Shown piece after piece: positions 50,882 through 59,278 of a stretch of DNA of 64,000 bases. The notes under the pieces are model-generated. The model was not told the origin of the DNA, did not search any database, and was given only the letters and a program-made list of their open reading frames with translations. The stretch comes from Frigoribacterium sp. ACAM 257. Lineage in GTDB: Bacteria; Actinomycetota; Actinomycetes; Actinomycetales; Microbacteriaceae. Location of the stretch: assembly GCF_007954365.1 (NCBI RefSeq), contig NZ_VOLO01000001.1:620001-684000 (forward strand), written 5' to 3'. Within the stretch, counting starts at the first letter, position 1. Each line of letters starts with the position of its first letter. The translations under genes were made by a program, and so were the position numbers.

Positions 50882-52909
50882 TCAGAACCGTCCGCCGCCG
50901 GAGCGACGTCCGCCGCCACCGCCTCCGCCGCCCCCGAAGCCGCCGCCCCCGCCGCTGCGCCCGCCGAAGCCGCCCAGACCGCCGAGACCGCCGCTGCCGA
51001 AGCCTCCGCCTCGCCCGCCGCCGCCCCCGCCGAGCAGCCCGCCGAGGACGATCCCCGTGACGATGCCGCTCAGGTCGGCCCCGCCGCCGCGTCCGCCGCC
51101 CCCGCCGAACGGCACGCCCTGCTGGTACGACGAGACCTCGGCCTGTGCCTCCGACGCGGCCGTGCCGGCCAGCTGCACGGCGAGGTGCGCCTCGCCGAGG
51201 GCACGGTCCCGGTCGGAGGTCGCGAGCGAGACGGACGTCGCGAGGTGACGCTCGGCCTCGGACAACCGGGTGCGCGGCTGCGGGCCTACCGCGCCGCGTC
51301 GTGTCTCGATGAAGTCGCGGGCGGCGCTGATCTGACTGCGCGCCGTGAGGAGCGCCTGGTCGAGGGCGGCCTGCACCCTGCGGTCCTTCTCCACGGCGTC
51401 GCGGAGGGCGACGAGGGCGGCGTCGACGCGCACGTTCGCGGCCTCGAGGCCTGCCAGCACGGCGAGTGGATCGTCGGCCTGCGTCTCGCCGAGGGCGACG
51501 GCCGCGCGTGCCGCCGCCACCGAGCCCGAGACGTCGACTCCCTCGGGCACGCGATCGGCCGGCAGGCCCTCCGCGGCCGCGATGTCGCGCCGCAGGTCCG
51601 CCGAGAGCGCGGCGATGGTCGTGCCCGCGGTGCGCAGGGCCTCCGCCGCCTTGTCGACCGAGCCGACGAGCTGGTCGACCTGGCCGAGCGACTGCCTGGC
51701 CGCACGCACGGCGCCGACGGCCTCGCCGGTGTCGCCGCGGCCGATCGAGTCGGTCGCCGCGGCGGCGGACTCGTCCGCGAAGTCGAGGAGGCGCTCGGCC
51801 TGGTCCGGGGCGTCGGCCACCGTGGCCACGGCCCTGGTCGAGTACGTCTGCCGGAGCTGGGTCAGGAGCTCCCGTGCACGCCGCACCTTCTCGCGCCGGC
51901 CGGCGACCTCGCCGGGCAGCGCGGCCGCATCGCGGGGAGCGCGCTCCTCGTCGGCGCGGAGGGCGTCGAACGCCGCCGACTGCTCGTCGAGCGACCGTCC
52001 GGCCTCGTCACAGAGCTGGACGATGCGCTCGGTCCACTCGCGACGCTGCTCGGGCGAGTCGGGCACGGAGTCGTCCAGCCGCTGTTGCAGCTCGAACGCC
52101 TCCCGGGCCTGTTCCCTCGCCTCGGTCAGCGCGGCGGCGAACGGCGCGACGGCGTCGTCGCCGAACTGCGCCGCGGCGAAGCCGACCTCCTGCGCCCCGG
52201 CGGTCAGCTCGTCGTCGAGGGCGACGAGCAGGGCGGCCGCGCGGCGGTCCAGCTGAGCCTGCGCCTCCTCGGCCGACCGGAAGGCCCGGCGACGGGCACG
52301 GGAGCGGACCACGCCGAACACGACGGCGCCGGCGGCCGCCAGCACGACGAGCGCCACGAGCACCCAGAGCAGCCAGGAGAGGTCGGGGCCGGCCGCGTCG
52401 TCACGGATGCCGTCGGCGAGGGCCACCGCGGCGCCCGCCCAGTCAGAGTCACGGAGGCGGGGCTCCAGCACGTCCGACTGCAGCGCCTCCTGCTGGGCTG
52501 CCGTCACGGTCGAGCTGGACGAGACCGACAGGTCGTAGACCCGGTCGTCGACCGCCACGCTCAGCAGCACGTCGTCTGTGCCGAGCTGGTTGCGCTCAGC
52601 CGTCGCGAGGCCCCAGGCCGCGCTGTCGGCGGGGGAGTCGAAGGCGTCCACGTAGACGACGAAGAGGTCGATCCCGGCGTCTGCGGAGAGCTGGTCGAGG
52701 CTGTCCGTGACCTGCGACTCCTGCGCGGGAGAGAGGACGCCGGCGTCGTCGAGGACGTAGGCACCAGAGAGGTCGACGGGCGCCGTCGCGAGTGCAGGAA
52801 ACGCCCCCAGGCCGACCGCCGCGGCGACCGCGAGCAGGCCGGTGACGCCTGCCGTGATGGCCCGGCGCGTGCCCTGGCCTCGTCGTCGACCCTTCGCGCT
52901 GACGGTCAC
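50882..52909 (-). CDS. TPM-domain membrane protein with coiled coil and glycine-rich tail
   Basis: 675 residues. The export signal lies at about 15-45 (ITAGVTGLLAVAAAVGLGAFPALA). A TPM domain follows at about 50-175 (VLSPAQESQVTDSLDQLSADAGIDLFVVYVDAF, LSVAVDDRVYDL, SDVLEPRLRDSDWAGAAVALADGI in conserved spans). A single membrane helix lies at about 183-205, and a long Ala/Arg/Glu-rich helical region at about 215-590. The end is a Gly tail (HHH-free, GGGG blocks with Arg/Ser/Phe). TPM proteins occur with membrane-stress and PSII-repair systems; here it precedes pspA. GTG 52909 follows GAGGGGAGC. Confidence 0.85.
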   Translation of the reverse strand: MTVSAKGRRRGQGTRRAITAGVTGLLAVAAAVGLGAFPALATAPVDLSGAYVLDDAGVLSPAQESQVTDSLDQLSADAGIDLFVVYVDAFDSPADSAAWGLATAERNQLGTDDVLLSVAVDDRVYDLSVSSSSTVTAAQQEALQSDVLEPRLRDSDWAGAAVALADGIRDDAAGPDLSWLLWVLVALVVLAAAGAVVFGVVRSRARRRAFRSAEEAQAQLDRRAAALLVALDDELTAGAQEVGFAAAQFGDDAVAPFAAALTEAREQAREAFELQQRLDDSVPDSPEQRREWTERIVQLCDEAGRSLDEQSAAFDALRADEERAPRDAAALPGEVAGRREKVRRARELLTQLRQTYSTRAVATVADAPDQAERLLDFADESAAAATDSIGRGDTGEAVGAVRAARQSLGQVDQLVGSVDKAAEALRTAGTTIAALSADLRRDIAAAEGLPADRVPEGVDVSGSVAAARAAVALGETQADDPLAVLAGLEAANVRVDAALVALRDAVEKDRRVQAALDQALLTARSQISAARDFIETRRGAVGPQPRTRLSEAERHLATSVSLATSDRDRALGEAHLAVQLAGTAASEAQAEVSSYQQGVPFGGGGGRGGGADLSGIVTGIVLGGLLGGGGGGRGGGFGSGGLGGLGGFGGRSGGGGGFGGGGGGGGGRRSGGGRF

Positions 52910-53023
52910 GGTGCTCCCCTCGGTGTGATGGCTGGAGTCTAGCCACGGGGCCCCTGCCGGAGTCCGGCCCGCAGGCGTCGTCGTGGAGGACCGCGTCTGC
53001 ACCGTGCCGGGGGAGGAGCCGCC

Positions 53024-53431
53024 TCAGTCGACGAAGAGGAGGACGATCGAGGCGACGGCGCAGACGGCACCGACGGCGATGAGGATCCAGCCCACGGTGC
53101 GGAGGGCCCGGCCGTCCTCGTGCGGCGGGTCGAGCCGCGGCCTCGAGGGGCGCCACGGGTCGTAGTGCACCGCGAGCTCCGTCTCGACGGGGGTGTCGAC
53201 GGGGTGGTCGTCGAACTCCGTCTCGTGCAGCTCGCCGGAGGAGTCCATCCACCGCGCGGTGGCCGCGTGCGCCCAGTCGGGCGCGGGGATGACGACGGCG
53301 ACCGTCTGTTCCCACCGACGAGAACGGGAGCGCATGACGCTGCCGGCGAGCAGGAAGGGCGTCCCGACGATGAACCCGAACCAGCCGAAGAGCTCCACGA
53401 CGGGGGAGATCACGGTGAGGGCGTCGGACAC
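53024..53431 (-). CDS. DUF3592-like membrane protein
   Basis: 135 residues. Membrane segments at about 5-28 (ALTVISPVVELFGWFGFIVGTPFLLAG) and 110-134 (VGWILIAVGAVCAVASIVLLF) flank a soluble loop with TARWMDSSGELHETEFDDHPVDTPVETELAVHYDP, which is the usual DUF3592 pattern. GTG 53431 is chosen because TACGAT on the minus strand (53438-53443) lies 6 nt before it, so the mRNA is probably leaderless. Function unknown. Confidence 0.8.
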   Translation of the reverse strand: MSDALTVISPVVELFGWFGFIVGTPFLLAGSVMRSRSRRWEQTVAVVIPAPDWAHAATARWMDSSGELHETEFDDHPVDTPVETELAVHYDPWRPSRPRLDPPHEDGRALRTVGWILIAVGAVCAVASIVLLFVD

Positions 53432-53513
53432 TCGTCGATCGTACTGTGGCCGGGCCCCGTGGTCCTGCCGCCCTAGACTCGTCCTGCCCCGACGACCCCG
53501 GAGACCGCCGCCC

Positions 53514-54407
53514 GTGACCCGCCCCGCCGCCCTCGAGCGAGTGCCAGCGCCCCTCCTCGCCGTCGCGGCCATCGTGTCGGTCCAGTTCGGCGCTGCCCTG
53601 GCTCGCAGCCACTTCGACGCCGTCGGTCCGCTCGGCGCGGCGGCGCTCCGCCTCGGGTTCGGCGCACTGGTGCTGCTGCTCGTCTTCCGGCCGCGGGTCC
53701 GCGGCTGGACCCGGCGCACCTGGCTCGGCGTCGTCCTGCTCGGCGTCGCCCTCGCCGGGATGAACCTGCTCATCTACCTGGCCATCGACGTCGTGCCCCT
53801 CGGCGTCGCCGTGACGCTCGAGTTCCTCGGGCCGCTCACGGTCGCCCTCGTGCAGACTCGACGGTTCGTCGACGCGGCCTGGGCCCTCCTCGCGTTGACG
53901 GGGGTCGTCGTGCTCGGCCTCGACTCGAGCGGCGCGACCCCGCTCCTGGGCGTCCTGCTCGCCCTGGGGGCAGGCGCGTTCTGGGCCGGCTACATCGTCG
54001 CCAACGCCAGTCTCGGCCGTGGCGACGACTCGCTCGGCGGCCTCGCCGTCGCGATGACGGTCGCCGCGGTGGTCGTGGTGCCGCTGGGCGCCGGTGACGC
54101 GGCCTCGGCCGTCTCGGCCGACCCGAGCCTCCTGCTGGTGTTCCTCGTCGTCGCGGTGCTCACGAGCGCCCTGCCCTACTCGCTCGAGATGGTGGCCCTG
54201 CGGCGGCTGCCGACACGGGTGTTCGGGGTCCTGTCGAGCCTCGGCCCGGCGACGGCCGCGCTCGCGGGCCTCGTCGTGCTCGGCCAGGCGCTGGGGGTGC
54301 GCGAGCTCGTGGCCCTCGCCCTCGTGACGGTCGCGAGCGTCGGCGTCACGGCCACGTCTCGACGGCCTCGTCGCGACCGGCCGCTCGTGGAGCCGCCGCC
54401 CACCTGA
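53514..54407 (+). CDS. EamA/DMT family transporter (RhtA-like)
   Basis: 297 residues with ten membrane segments in two EamA repeats. Marks are SVQFGAALARSHFDAVGPLGAAALRLGFGALVLL and AGMNLLIYLAIDVVPLGVAVTLEFLGPLTVAL in repeat 1, and ALPYSLEMVALRRLPTRVFGVLSSLGPATAALAGLVVLGQ in repeat 2 (conserved spans). This resembles the threonine/homoserine exporter RhtA. GTG 53514 is the best start; TAGACT (53473-53478) upstream fits a promoter. The open frame to 53193 belongs to antisense overlap. Confidence 0.88.
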   Translation: MTRPAALERVPAPLLAVAAIVSVQFGAALARSHFDAVGPLGAAALRLGFGALVLLLVFRPRVRGWTRRTWLGVVLLGVALAGMNLLIYLAIDVVPLGVAVTLEFLGPLTVALVQTRRFVDAAWALLALTGVVVLGLDSSGATPLLGVLLALGAGAFWAGYIVANASLGRGDDSLGGLAVAMTVAAVVVVPLGAGDAASAVSADPSLLLVFLVVAVLTSALPYSLEMVALRRLPTRVFGVLSSLGPATAALAGLVVLGQALGVRELVALALVTVASVGVTATSRRPRRDRPLVEPPPT

Positions 54408-54423
54408 CGCCGTACCCCTACGG

Positions 54424-54444
54424 CACCCGTTCCGCCGACGGGTG
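54424..54444. terminator. Hairpin after the EamA gene
   Basis: CACCCGT (54424-54430) and ACGGGTG (54438-54444) with a 7-nt loop, 17 nt after the stop codon. Short but perfect. The rest of the 173-nt gap holds no other feature I can name. Confidence 0.6.
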
Positions 54445-54580
54445 AGGGGCGGGCGGTCCTGGAGGCCAGGGCGAGCGGTCGTGGTCGGGTGTACCCCGTT
54501 CACGGGGCTGCGCGGCGGCTTCGCGGGGTAATCTCCGGAGATCGGCCCTACCCGAGGCCGCCTGACCCGAGGAGGACATC

Positions 54581-54796
54581 ATGGGTGCTGTTCTTGAGAG
54601 GACTTCGCGAGCGGAGGTCGTGCCCCTGGGCGACGGCTTCCACCGGGTGTCCACCCCCACCGCCGGCGTGATCGGCTTCGTGCACGAGACTGAGGGCCGT
54701 TTCGAGGTGCTCCGTGGCCGCGTCCGATCGGCCACACGTGCCGAGGGCGCCTACCGCACGCTCGACGTCGCGGTCATCGCGCTGACGTACAGCTGA
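54581..54796 (+). CDS. Small conserved protein, 71 aa
   Basis: No family recognised. MGAVLERTSRAEVVPLGDGFHRVSTPTAGVIG, then VLRGRVRSATRAEGAYRTLDVAVIALTYS; it looks like a small beta-rich domain with no membrane segment or Cys. ATG 54581 follows GAGGAGGACATC, a strong ribosome site, which supports it being real. It is followed by a 15-bp hairpin. Confidence 0.68.
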   Translation: MGAVLERTSRAEVVPLGDGFHRVSTPTAGVIGFVHETEGRFEVLRGRVRSATRAEGAYRTLDVAVIALTYS

Positions 54797-54805
54797 GCCC
54801 GCGAC

Positions 54806-54847
54806 GCGCAGTCGACCGTCAGCAACGGCGCCGACGGTCGACTGCGC
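54806..54847. terminator. Perfect 15-bp hairpin after the small protein gene
   Basis: Arms 54806-54820 and 54833-54847 pair perfectly around a 12-nt loop, beginning 10 nt after the stop. No T-run follows. Confidence 0.8.
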
Positions 54848-54870
54848 ACCCGACGACGAAGGCCCGCCCG

Positions 54871-54906
54871 ACGACGAAGGCCCCGCAGCTGCGGGGCCTT
54901 CGTCGT
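54871..54906 (-). terminator. 36-nt perfect palindrome, terminator of tRNA-Arg
   Basis: Bases 54871-54888 and 54889-54906 are perfect complements, an 18-bp stem with no forced loop. It lies about 30 nt 3' of the tRNA on the minus strand. A second copy of CGACGACGAAGGCCC at 54851-54865 repeats the left arm 18 nt earlier. Confidence 0.85.
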
Positions 54907-54935
54907 TCCCGACCGGCAGGTCGAGGAGGTGCGGG

Positions 54936-55007
54936 TGCCCCCAGAAGGATTCGAACCTTCGCCCCTGCCTCCGGAGGGCAGTGCTCTATCCCCTGAGCTA
55001 TGGGGGC
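54936..55007 (-). tRNA. tRNA-Arg (anticodon CCG)
   Basis: 72 nt. Acceptor stem GCCCCCA/TGGGGGC, D-arm GCTC/GAGC, anticodon stem CTGCC/GGCAG with 7-nt loop CTCCGGA (anticodon CCG, reads CGG), T-arm GAAGG/CCTTC with TTCGAAT. CCA is not encoded (ACCC follows the stem). CGG is a common Arg codon in the window. The palindromic terminator follows. Confidence 0.97.
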
Positions 55008-55095
55008 CAGGGACGTCGACAAGGCTAGCAGCGATTGCCGGCGGTCACGGACGTGCTCGACGGACGCGGCGGCGGGACGAGAGCAGGCTGGTCTC

Positions 55096-55785
55096 GTGAC
55101 TCCTCCCGACTCCGCTCCCGGCGCCTCCTCGTCCTCTCCGTCCTTCCGCGACCGCGTGAGGGGGGCGGCGTCGCCGAGCCCCGACGTCGGCGGCCTCGAC
55201 ATCTCCTCGACGCCTGCCGACCCGGTCGCGCTGTTCCTCGAGTGGCTCGACGCCGCGGTCGCCGCCGGTGTCGTCCAGCCGCACGCGTTCACGCTGTCGA
55301 CGGCCTCGACGGCGTCGGGCCCCACGGCCCGCACGCTCCTGCTCAAGGACGTCGACGACGCCTTCTGGTTCACCTCGTCGGCCCTGAGCCCGAAGGGTCG
55401 ACAGATCGCCGAGGACGAGCGCGTCGCGCTCACATTCTTCTGGGCGGCGCAGGGGCAGCAGGTCCGCGTCGTCGGCTCGGCGGTGCCCGGTCCGCGTGAC
55501 GTGGCCGAGCAGGACTTCCGCCACCGGCACCCCGACTCCCGTGCCGTCGCCGTCGCCGTGCCGCAGAGCACCGAGATCGACGACGTCCGGGTGGTCGACG
55601 AGGCGCTCGACCGGGCCCGCGCCGAGGTCGAGGCCGACGACGACCTCGTGCCCGACGACTGGACCGCGTACCGGGTGCTGCCCGTGTCGGTCGAGTTCTG
55701 GCAGGCCACGACGGGCCGCGACCAGGTGCGCGTGCGGTACGACCGGGTCGGCGAGGACTGGCGCCGCGCCTCCCTCTGGCCCTGA
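55096..55785 (+). CDS. Pyridoxamine-5'-phosphate oxidase (PNPOx)-like flavoprotein
   Basis: 229 residues of the split-barrel PNPOx family. FLEWLDAAVAAGVVQPHAFTLSTASTASGPTARTLLLKDVDDAFWFTSSALSPKGRQIAEDERVALTFFWAAQGQQVRVVGSA is the conserved FMN-binding part. The C-terminus RRASLWP lacks the typical ERLxP ending of true PdxH (which has RLxP), so substrate preference is unclear. The GTG 55096 is preferred over ATG 55000, which lies in the tRNA gene. A CAGGCT box 6 nt upstream fits the leaderless pattern. The 28-residue N-terminus is Pro/Ser-rich. Confidence 0.85.
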   Translation: MTPPDSAPGASSSSPSFRDRVRGAASPSPDVGGLDISSTPADPVALFLEWLDAAVAAGVVQPHAFTLSTASTASGPTARTLLLKDVDDAFWFTSSALSPKGRQIAEDERVALTFFWAAQGQQVRVVGSAVPGPRDVAEQDFRHRHPDSRAVAVAVPQSTEIDDVRVVDEALDRARAEVEADDDLVPDDWTAYRVLPVSVEFWQATTGRDQVRVRYDRVGEDWRRASLWP

Positions 55786-55865
55786 CCCCGCCTGGCCCTG
55801 ACCCCGCGACGTAACGGCGCGACACACAGCTGGCGAGGTCGGCGACCGCCGACGACCATGGAGCC

Positions 55866-56651
55866 ATGACCTCCTCCCTCGTCCGCCCCGGGTCCGCTGC
55901 CGTCGTCGCCGCGCGCCCGATGCTGGCCGTGGTCGAGGTGACGGCCGACCGTCCGCACGCCCCGCGCTACCACGCCTACGTGCAGACCCTCAACGAGCGG
56001 ATCGTCGAGGCCGCGAGGGCCCTCGGCTGGGACGCTCGTCGGTTCGCCGCCGGCGACCTCGGCGCGACGGAGCTGCTGCGGGTCACCGAGGGCGCGTCGG
56101 CGATCGTGATCGCCGGGGGAGAAGACCTCGACCCGGCGGCGTGGGGCGGTCGGGGCGGCTACGAGGGCGAAGGCCGTCACGACGAGGAGGCGGACGCCGG
56201 CCAGATCGCGCTCGTCCGTCGTGCGCTGGTGCGGTCCACCCCCGTCCTCGGCATCTGCCGCGGGCACCAGGTGATCGACGTCGCCCTCGGCGGCACCCTC
56301 GTGCCGCACCTCGACGACGCCCACGGGATCCACCGCGGCTCGGGGGCCGTCGAGAGCCTCATGGTCGACCACGACGTCGAGGTCGTCGCCGGCAGCCGCA
56401 CGGCCGCTGCCCTCGGGAGCACGACGGCGAGGGTGCGGAGCGCCCACCACCAGGCCGTCGACCGGGTCGGCGAGGGCCTGCTCGTCGTCGCCCGCACGGC
56501 CGACGGCGGGGTGGAGGCGGTCGAGCACGAGAGCGCACCGATCACGGGCGTGCAGTGGCACCCGGAGGACCGCGGCGCCGACCGGGCACAGCTGCCGCTC
56601 CTCCTCTCCCTCCTCGCGGGGCAGGCGGGCGTCGTCTCCCTCGCTGCCTGA
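55866..56651 (+). CDS. Gamma-glutamyl-gamma-aminobutyrate hydrolase family (class I amidotransferase C26)
   Basis: 261 residues. The nucleophile Cys lies in VLGICRGHQVIDVALGG, and the His-Glu pair in GVQWHPED. AIVIAGGEDLDPAAWGG at about 80-95 is the family mark for PuuD-type enzymes. It would hydrolyse gamma-glutamyl amides; the real substrate is unknown. Start ATG 55866. No puuA/puuB-like genes are nearby. Confidence 0.88.
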   Translation: MTSSLVRPGSAAVVAARPMLAVVEVTADRPHAPRYHAYVQTLNERIVEAARALGWDARRFAAGDLGATELLRVTEGASAIVIAGGEDLDPAAWGGRGGYEGEGRHDEEADAGQIALVRRALVRSTPVLGICRGHQVIDVALGGTLVPHLDDAHGIHRGSGAVESLMVDHDVEVVAGSRTAAALGSTTARVRSAHHQAVDRVGEGLLVVARTADGGVEAVEHESAPITGVQWHPEDRGADRAQLPLLLSLLAGQAGVVSLAA

Positions 56652-56732
56652 CCGGCGCCTCCCGCGCGTCGTCACGACGGCAGTCGTCCCGCCATCGGGC
56701 CCTCCGTCGCCCAGCCGGTAAGATCGACGACC

Positions 56733-58397
56733 GTGACTCCCGCCGAACTCTCCACGTCCCTGCTCGCCGTCGTCGACGGGGTGCTCCAGCGTCGAGGCGT
56801 TCCCGCCGACGTCGTCGTGACGCCCGCCGACGTCGTGCTCGAGCGGCCCCGCAACCGAGACCACGGCGACTGGACGACGAACGTGGCCATGAAGTTCGCG
56901 AAGCGCGTCGGCGCCTCGCCCCGCGACCTGGCGACCGAGATCGCGGCCGAGCTGGCCGAGGTGGACGGCGTCTCCGACGTCGACGTCGCCGGCCCCGGCT
57001 TCGTCAACGTCCGCCTCGACGCCGCCGCGGCCGGCCTGCTCGCGAGGACGATCGTCGAGCAGGGGGCCGCGTTCGGTCGCGGCACCTACTACGACGGCGT
57101 CACCATCGACCTCGAGTTCGTGTCGGCGAACCCCACGGGGCCGATCCACATGGGCGGCGTCCGCTGGGCGGCCGTCGGCGACAGCCTCGCGCGGGTCTTC
57201 GAGGCGCAGGGCGCGCTCGTCACCCGCGAGTACTACTTCAACGACCACGGCGGTCAGATCGACCGCTTCGCCCGCAGCCTCGTGGCCCGGGCGCTCGGCG
57301 AGCCGACCCCCGACGACGGCTACGGCGGGCAGTACATCGGCGACATCGCCGACCGCGTCCTCGCGGCGACCGACGTCGACCTGCTCGCGCTGCCCCGGGA
57401 CGAGGCACAAGAGGCGTTCCGTGCCGCCGGCGTCGACTTCATGTTCGCCGACATCAAGCAGTCGCTGCACGACTTCGGCGTCGACTTCGACGTCTATTTC
57501 CACGAGAACGAGCTGCACGAGTCGAAGGCCGTCGAGCGTGCCGTCGCCCGCCTCCGCGAGCTCGGGCACGTCTACGAGGCCGAGGGCGCGACCTGGCTCC
57601 GCACCACCGACTTCGGCGACGACCGCGACCGGGTCGTCATCAAGACGGACGGGGAGGCGGCCTACATCGCGGGCGACCTCGCCTACTACCTCGACAAGCG
57701 CGAGCGCGGCTTCGAGCGGAACCTGATCATGCTGGGCGCCGACCACCACGGCTACGTCGGCCGCATGATGGCGATGTGCGCCGCGTTCGGCGACGAGCCG
57801 GGCGTGAACCTCGAGATCCTCATCGGCCAGATGGTGAACCTGCTCCGCGACGGCGAGCCGATGCGCATGTCGAAGCGGAACGGCACCGTCGTCACGATGG
57901 AGGACCTGGTCGACGCCGTCGGCATCGACGCGGGTCGGTACTCGCTCGTCCGCAGCCCGGTGAACAGCTCGATCGACATCGACCTCGACCTGTGGACCAG
58001 GCGCACGAACGACAACCCGGTCTTCTACGTCCAGTACGCGCACGCCCGCACCAGGTCCGTGGCGCGCAACGCCGAGGCCGCCGGCGTGACGCGTGACGCG
58101 TTCGACGCCTCCCTGCTCGTCCACGAGACCGAGAGCGCCCTGCTCGGCGCCCTGGCCGAGCTGCCCCGCGTGGTCGTGCAGGCCGCCGAGCTGCGCGAGC
58201 CGCACCGGGTCGCGCGCTACGTCGAAGAACTCGCCGGCACCTACCACCGGTGGTACGACAGCTGCCGGGTCACCCCCCTGGGCGACGAGGAGGTGACCGA
58301 CCTGCACCGCACGCGCCTCTGGCTCAACGACGCGGCCGGGCAGGTCATCCGCAACGGTCTCGGCCTGCTCGGCGTCTCCGCCCCCGACCGGATGTGA
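56733..58397 (+). CDS. argS: Arginyl-tRNA synthetase
   Basis: 554 residues, class I synthetase. N-terminal Add-1 domain about 1-100 ([21 protein letters not shown]). The HIGH motif is in [21 protein letters not shown], and [15 protein letters not shown] follows. The KMSKS-like loop is [11 protein letters not shown]. The anticodon domain ends [27 protein letters not shown] (standard DRM end). TAAGAT (56719-56724) lies 8 nt before GTG 56733. It opens the argS-lysA-hom-thr block common in actinobacteria. Confidence 0.97.
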   Translation: MTPAELSTSLLAVVDGVLQRRGVPADVVVTPADVVLERPRNRDHGDWTTNVAMKFAKRVGASPRDLATEIAAELAEVDGVSDVDVAGPGFVNVRLDAAAAGLLARTIVEQGAAFGRGTYYDGVTIDLEFVSANPTGPIHMGGVRWAAVGDSLARVFEAQGALVTREYYFNDHGGQIDRFARSLVARALGEPTPDDGYGGQYIGDIADRVLAATDVDLLALPRDEAQEAFRAAGVDFMFADIKQSLHDFGVDFDVYFHENELHESKAVERAVARLRELGHVYEAEGATWLRTTDFGDDRDRVVIKTDGEAAYIAGDLAYYLDKRERGFERNLIMLGADHHGYVGRMMAMCAAFGDEPGVNLEILIGQMVNLLRDGEPMRMSKRNGTVVTMEDLVDAVGIDAGRYSLVRSPVNSSIDIDLDLWTRRTNDNPVFYVQYAHARTRSVARNAEAAGVTRDAFDASLLVHETESALLGALAELPRVVVQAAELREPHRVARYVEELAGTYHRWYDSCRVTPLGDEEVTDLHRTRLWLNDAAGQVIRNGLGLLGVSAPDRM

Positions 58398-58404
58398 CGA
58401 GGGC

Positions 58405-59172
58405 ATGAGCGACGTCGACGACTTCTTCGCCGAGCGGCCCGTGCCGCGCCGCCGTGCGCGGGGCGCCGCCGCGGGCCTCTTCGTCCTGTTCGGCGTGCTG
58501 GTCGTGCTCGCCGTCCTGGCGGTCGTCGCGGACGTGGTCACCCGCAGCCTGGTCGAGCAGCGCGCCGCGGCCGAGATCGCCACCTCCACCGGGCTGGACG
58601 ACGTGGCCGTCGACGTCCACGGCGTCTCCGTGCTGTGGCAGATCGCGCACGGCTCGCTCGACGACGTGACCCTGTCGTCGGGCTCCGCCGGCGATCCGGT
58701 CTCGTTCACGGTGGACGTCAGCGACGTCCCGACCGACCTCGAGGGCACCTCCGGCCCGGTGACGGGCACGCTCACGGCCGACTCCGCGACGGTGAGCTCC
58801 CTCGAGGGGATCGAGTCGGTCGGGGCGTCGGTGGCGCTCGGCACCGACGAGATCACCTACTCTCGCTCTTTCGACCCGCCGTTCATCCCGCCCGTCGCCG
58901 TCGACGTCACGGCGACGCCGGCCCTCGTCGACGACGGGCGCGCCCTCGACTTCGCGCCGACGCGGGCGTCCCTCCCCGACGTCTCCGTCTCGCTCGACCT
59001 CACCCCGTTCCTCGGGGACTTCGCCGCGCGGATCTGCGTCGCGGAGCAGCTGCCGCCCGGCGTCGTCCTCACGTCGGTCGACGTCGAGCCCGACCGGGTG
59101 CAGCTCGGACTCCGGTCTGACGGCCTGCCCCTCGACTCCTCCGCGCTGGCGGCGAAGGGCACCTGCGGGTAG
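58405..59172 (+). CDS. DUF2993 (LmeA-like) membrane-anchored protein
   Basis: 255 residues. One N-terminal membrane segment at about 20-45 (GAAAGLFVLFGVLVVLAVLAVVADVVT), then a periplasmic DUF2993 domain (LVEQRAAAEIATSTGLDDVAVDVHGVSVLWQIAHGSLDDVTLSS, VSFTVDVSDVPTDLEG, IPPVAVDVTATPAL). Relatives include LmeA, a phosphatidyl-inositol/lipid-binding protein in mycobacteria. ATG 58405 follows 7 nt after argS, so it is in that operon. Confidence 0.85.
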   Translation: MSDVDDFFAERPVPRRRARGAAAGLFVLFGVLVVLAVLAVVADVVTRSLVEQRAAAEIATSTGLDDVAVDVHGVSVLWQIAHGSLDDVTLSSGSAGDPVSFTVDVSDVPTDLEGTSGPVTGTLTADSATVSSLEGIESVGASVALGTDEITYSRSFDPPFIPPVAVDVTATPALVDDGRALDFAPTRASLPDVSVSLDLTPFLGDFAARICVAEQLPPGVVLTSVDVEPDRVQLGLRSDGLPLDSSALAAKGTCG

Positions 59173-59278
59173 TCGACGCCGCGTCCTCGTGCGTCCGCCG
59201 CCAGCGGCTCCGTCACGGTCGGCTGCTGTCGGTAGGCTCGACCTCGTCCCGCTCCTCTCCGTCCCCACCGAGGTCCCC

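Noticed and set aside
54819-58856. A 1345-codon minus-strand frame covering the tRNA, PNPOx, C26 and argS region
   Set aside because: It crosses a tRNA and several well-supported genes and shows no recognisable domain; a GC-rich shadow.
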